DNA of 64,000 nucleotides from assembly GCA_003439945.1 (NCBI GenBank), contig QVRM01003971.1, positions 62,001 through 126,000 on the forward strand, given 5' to 3'. Shown piece by piece: positions 63,156 to 64,000 of the stretch. Origin of the DNA: Dermanyssus gallinae (lineage: Eukaryota; Arthropoda; Arachnida; Mesostigmata; Dermanyssidae). The translations under genes and the position numbers were made by a program. Numbering within the stretch: position 1 is the first letter of the stretch; the number at the start of each line of letters is the position of its first letter. Below the pieces are notes generated by a model. That model searched no databases. It was not told where the DNA came from and was given only the letters and a program-made list of their open reading frames with translations.

Positions 63156-63600
63156 GCTTCGGCTGCACTTGTCCTTGTTGGCACGCCGTTCCAGAACCTA
63201 AAAGCAGAGGAAAGACAAAGACTATGGGATAGAGGTACAAAAAGCGCTAATAGGGAAATCCAAGATGCCGAAAGGGAATGCACAATCACTACTTGGCTGG
63301 ACGAATGGGCTTCATTTCAGATGCTTTACCGGATACGCGCGTTCGCGATCTCAATCCTGACGTAAGGAAGTGGTTGAATCGACCCGGCGGAAAGGTTGAT
63401 CATTTTTTGACGCTGTTCATAATGGGTCACCATGGCAACATTCAGGCATATCTGTTAAAAATAGGGAAATCCTTCTCGGATACATGCGTACACTGTGACC
63501 TAGGTATCGAAAACAACGCAGCCCAGACACTATTGGTCTGCCCAGTCTTTGCGCAAATCAGAATAGAAGCCGCAAAAAAGCGTTGGACCGATTAAAGCTG
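63156..63600 (+). pseudogene. R1-like ORF2 C-terminal fragment
   Basis: Plus strand: ASAALVLVGTPFQNLKAEER, QRLWDRGTKSANREIQDAER and TITTWLDEWASF (63157-63320) match the R1 thumb-to-zinc region (AALVL-G-PP--L--EER). After a frame change, DVRKWLNRPGGKVDHFLTLF, GHHGNIQAYLLKIGKSFSD and TCVHCDLGIENNAAQTLLVC (63358-63540) complete the C-terminal zinc finger, where the usual His is replaced by Gln. It ends at a stop at about 63593. The start lies exactly at the TA tract. Confidence 0.85.
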
Positions 63601-64000
63601 GGCGTACAGATAAGTTGTCGGAAGTACTATTAAAGGGAGAGTCGATGCTGAGAGAAAATTAAGCTTAAGGGCGTTCAGTGGGTATGATCTCGGCGGAATA
63701 ATATCCAACCATCGGGGGTGAATCCCACACTGCATAGGGCTAAGTGTCCATCTACTCTCTCTCTCTCTCTTTCGTTAGTGCCTAAATCATTTAGCTCCTC
63801 CACAAAAAAAAATATATGCAAATTATAAATGATCTAATATTATCTTATTTGAGCACGTTCTTTGGTGTTCGTTGCTATGTTTATATCCAACACCACTGAA
63901 GACGAGCATCCGCTGGCCTACCGCTCATTTCTCAGCAGGTTTTAGTTTATTTAGTTGGCAGAAATCCGAGATGTGCTAGCGGTGGCGAGAGAGCGTACAA
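63601..64000. other. R1-like 3' UTR and unassigned sequence
   Basis: The first 130 bp may be the 3' UTR of the R1-like fragment; AATCCCACACTGCA at 63721-63734 recalls GAGTCCCACACTGATC after the 39.6-kb copy. A (CT)n run lies at about 63755-63771. The rest has no recognised feature. Confidence 0.4.

Noticed and set aside
1..64000. CRISPR arrays, bacterial operons, rRNA genes and LTR retrotransposons
   Set aside because: I saw no spaced direct repeats of CRISPR type, no Shine-Dalgarno-led gene strings, no rRNA core sequences, and no protease/integrase motifs or paired LTRs.

Overview
This window looks like repeat-dense, non-genic nuclear DNA from an animal, most likely an arthropod and possibly a chelicerate or tick-like species. 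The organism call is an inference. It rests on the mix of non-LTR retrotransposons (I/Jockey-like, R1-like and CR1-like remnants, plus one with an SGNH-hydrolase-like first ORF of a type I associate with tick genomes), tRNA-derived SINEs, mariner and piggyBac remnants, and many (TA)n microsatellites. I see no bacterial operons, no CRISPR array, no rRNA and no convincing multi-exon host gene. The only possible host coding unit is a 57-codon ORF at 25869-26042 followed by AATAAA.

Family labels used here are my own. LINE-A is an APE-endonuclease element with a zinc-knuckle gag; copies lie at 28.2-32.5 kb (minus, nearly full length, flanked by a 17-bp duplication), 11.0-15.0 kb (minus), 9.1-10.3, 10.4-10.9, 16.4-17.3 and 61.6-63.0 kb (plus), and 0.03-0.76 kb (minus). 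R1-like pieces lie at 0.77-1.58 (minus), 1.6, 3.1, 7.1-7.7, 39.2-39.7 and 63.15-63.6 kb (plus). CR1-like RT pieces lie at 11.87-12.58, 15.5-16.2 and 36.8-37.4 kb (minus) and 23.2-24.0 and 46.1-46.4 kb (plus). LINE-Y has a YLDD reverse transcriptase and a C-terminal domain that may be a PD-(D/E)XK nuclease; copies lie at 41.6-43.6, 47.0-48.3 and 18.9-19.4 kb (all minus). LINE-S has an SGNH-like ORF1, an APE endonuclease and an RT; pieces lie at 49.7-52.4 kb (plus), 34.9-36.1 and 38.4-39.0 kb (minus).

Short elements and DNA transposons: SINE1, tRNA-derived, has four copies (17.5 and 25.0 kb minus; 35.6 and 52.8 kb plus). SINE2 is at 51.8 kb and SINE3 at 57.4 kb. Two mariner-type transposase remnants are at 56.9-57.3 and 60.1-60.7 kb and a piggyBac-type remnant at 18.0-18.4 kb, all on the minus strand. 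About twenty (TA)n tracts occur; at least three sit between inverted-repeat arms and several abut poly(A) ends of elements.

The layers show a relative history. A CR1-like piece sits inside LINE-A copy 2 with a 7-bp duplication, SINE2 sits inside LINE-S with a 13-bp duplication, and SINE1 sits inside another LINE-S copy with an 11-bp duplication. Every element protein is interrupted; LINE-A copy 1 is the best preserved. I did not find a new defence or metabolic system. The most unusual items are the precise nested insertions, the fold-back (TA)n structures, the loss of a catalytic-site aspartate shared by two LINE-A endonucleases, and LINE-Y bounded by TA repeats.
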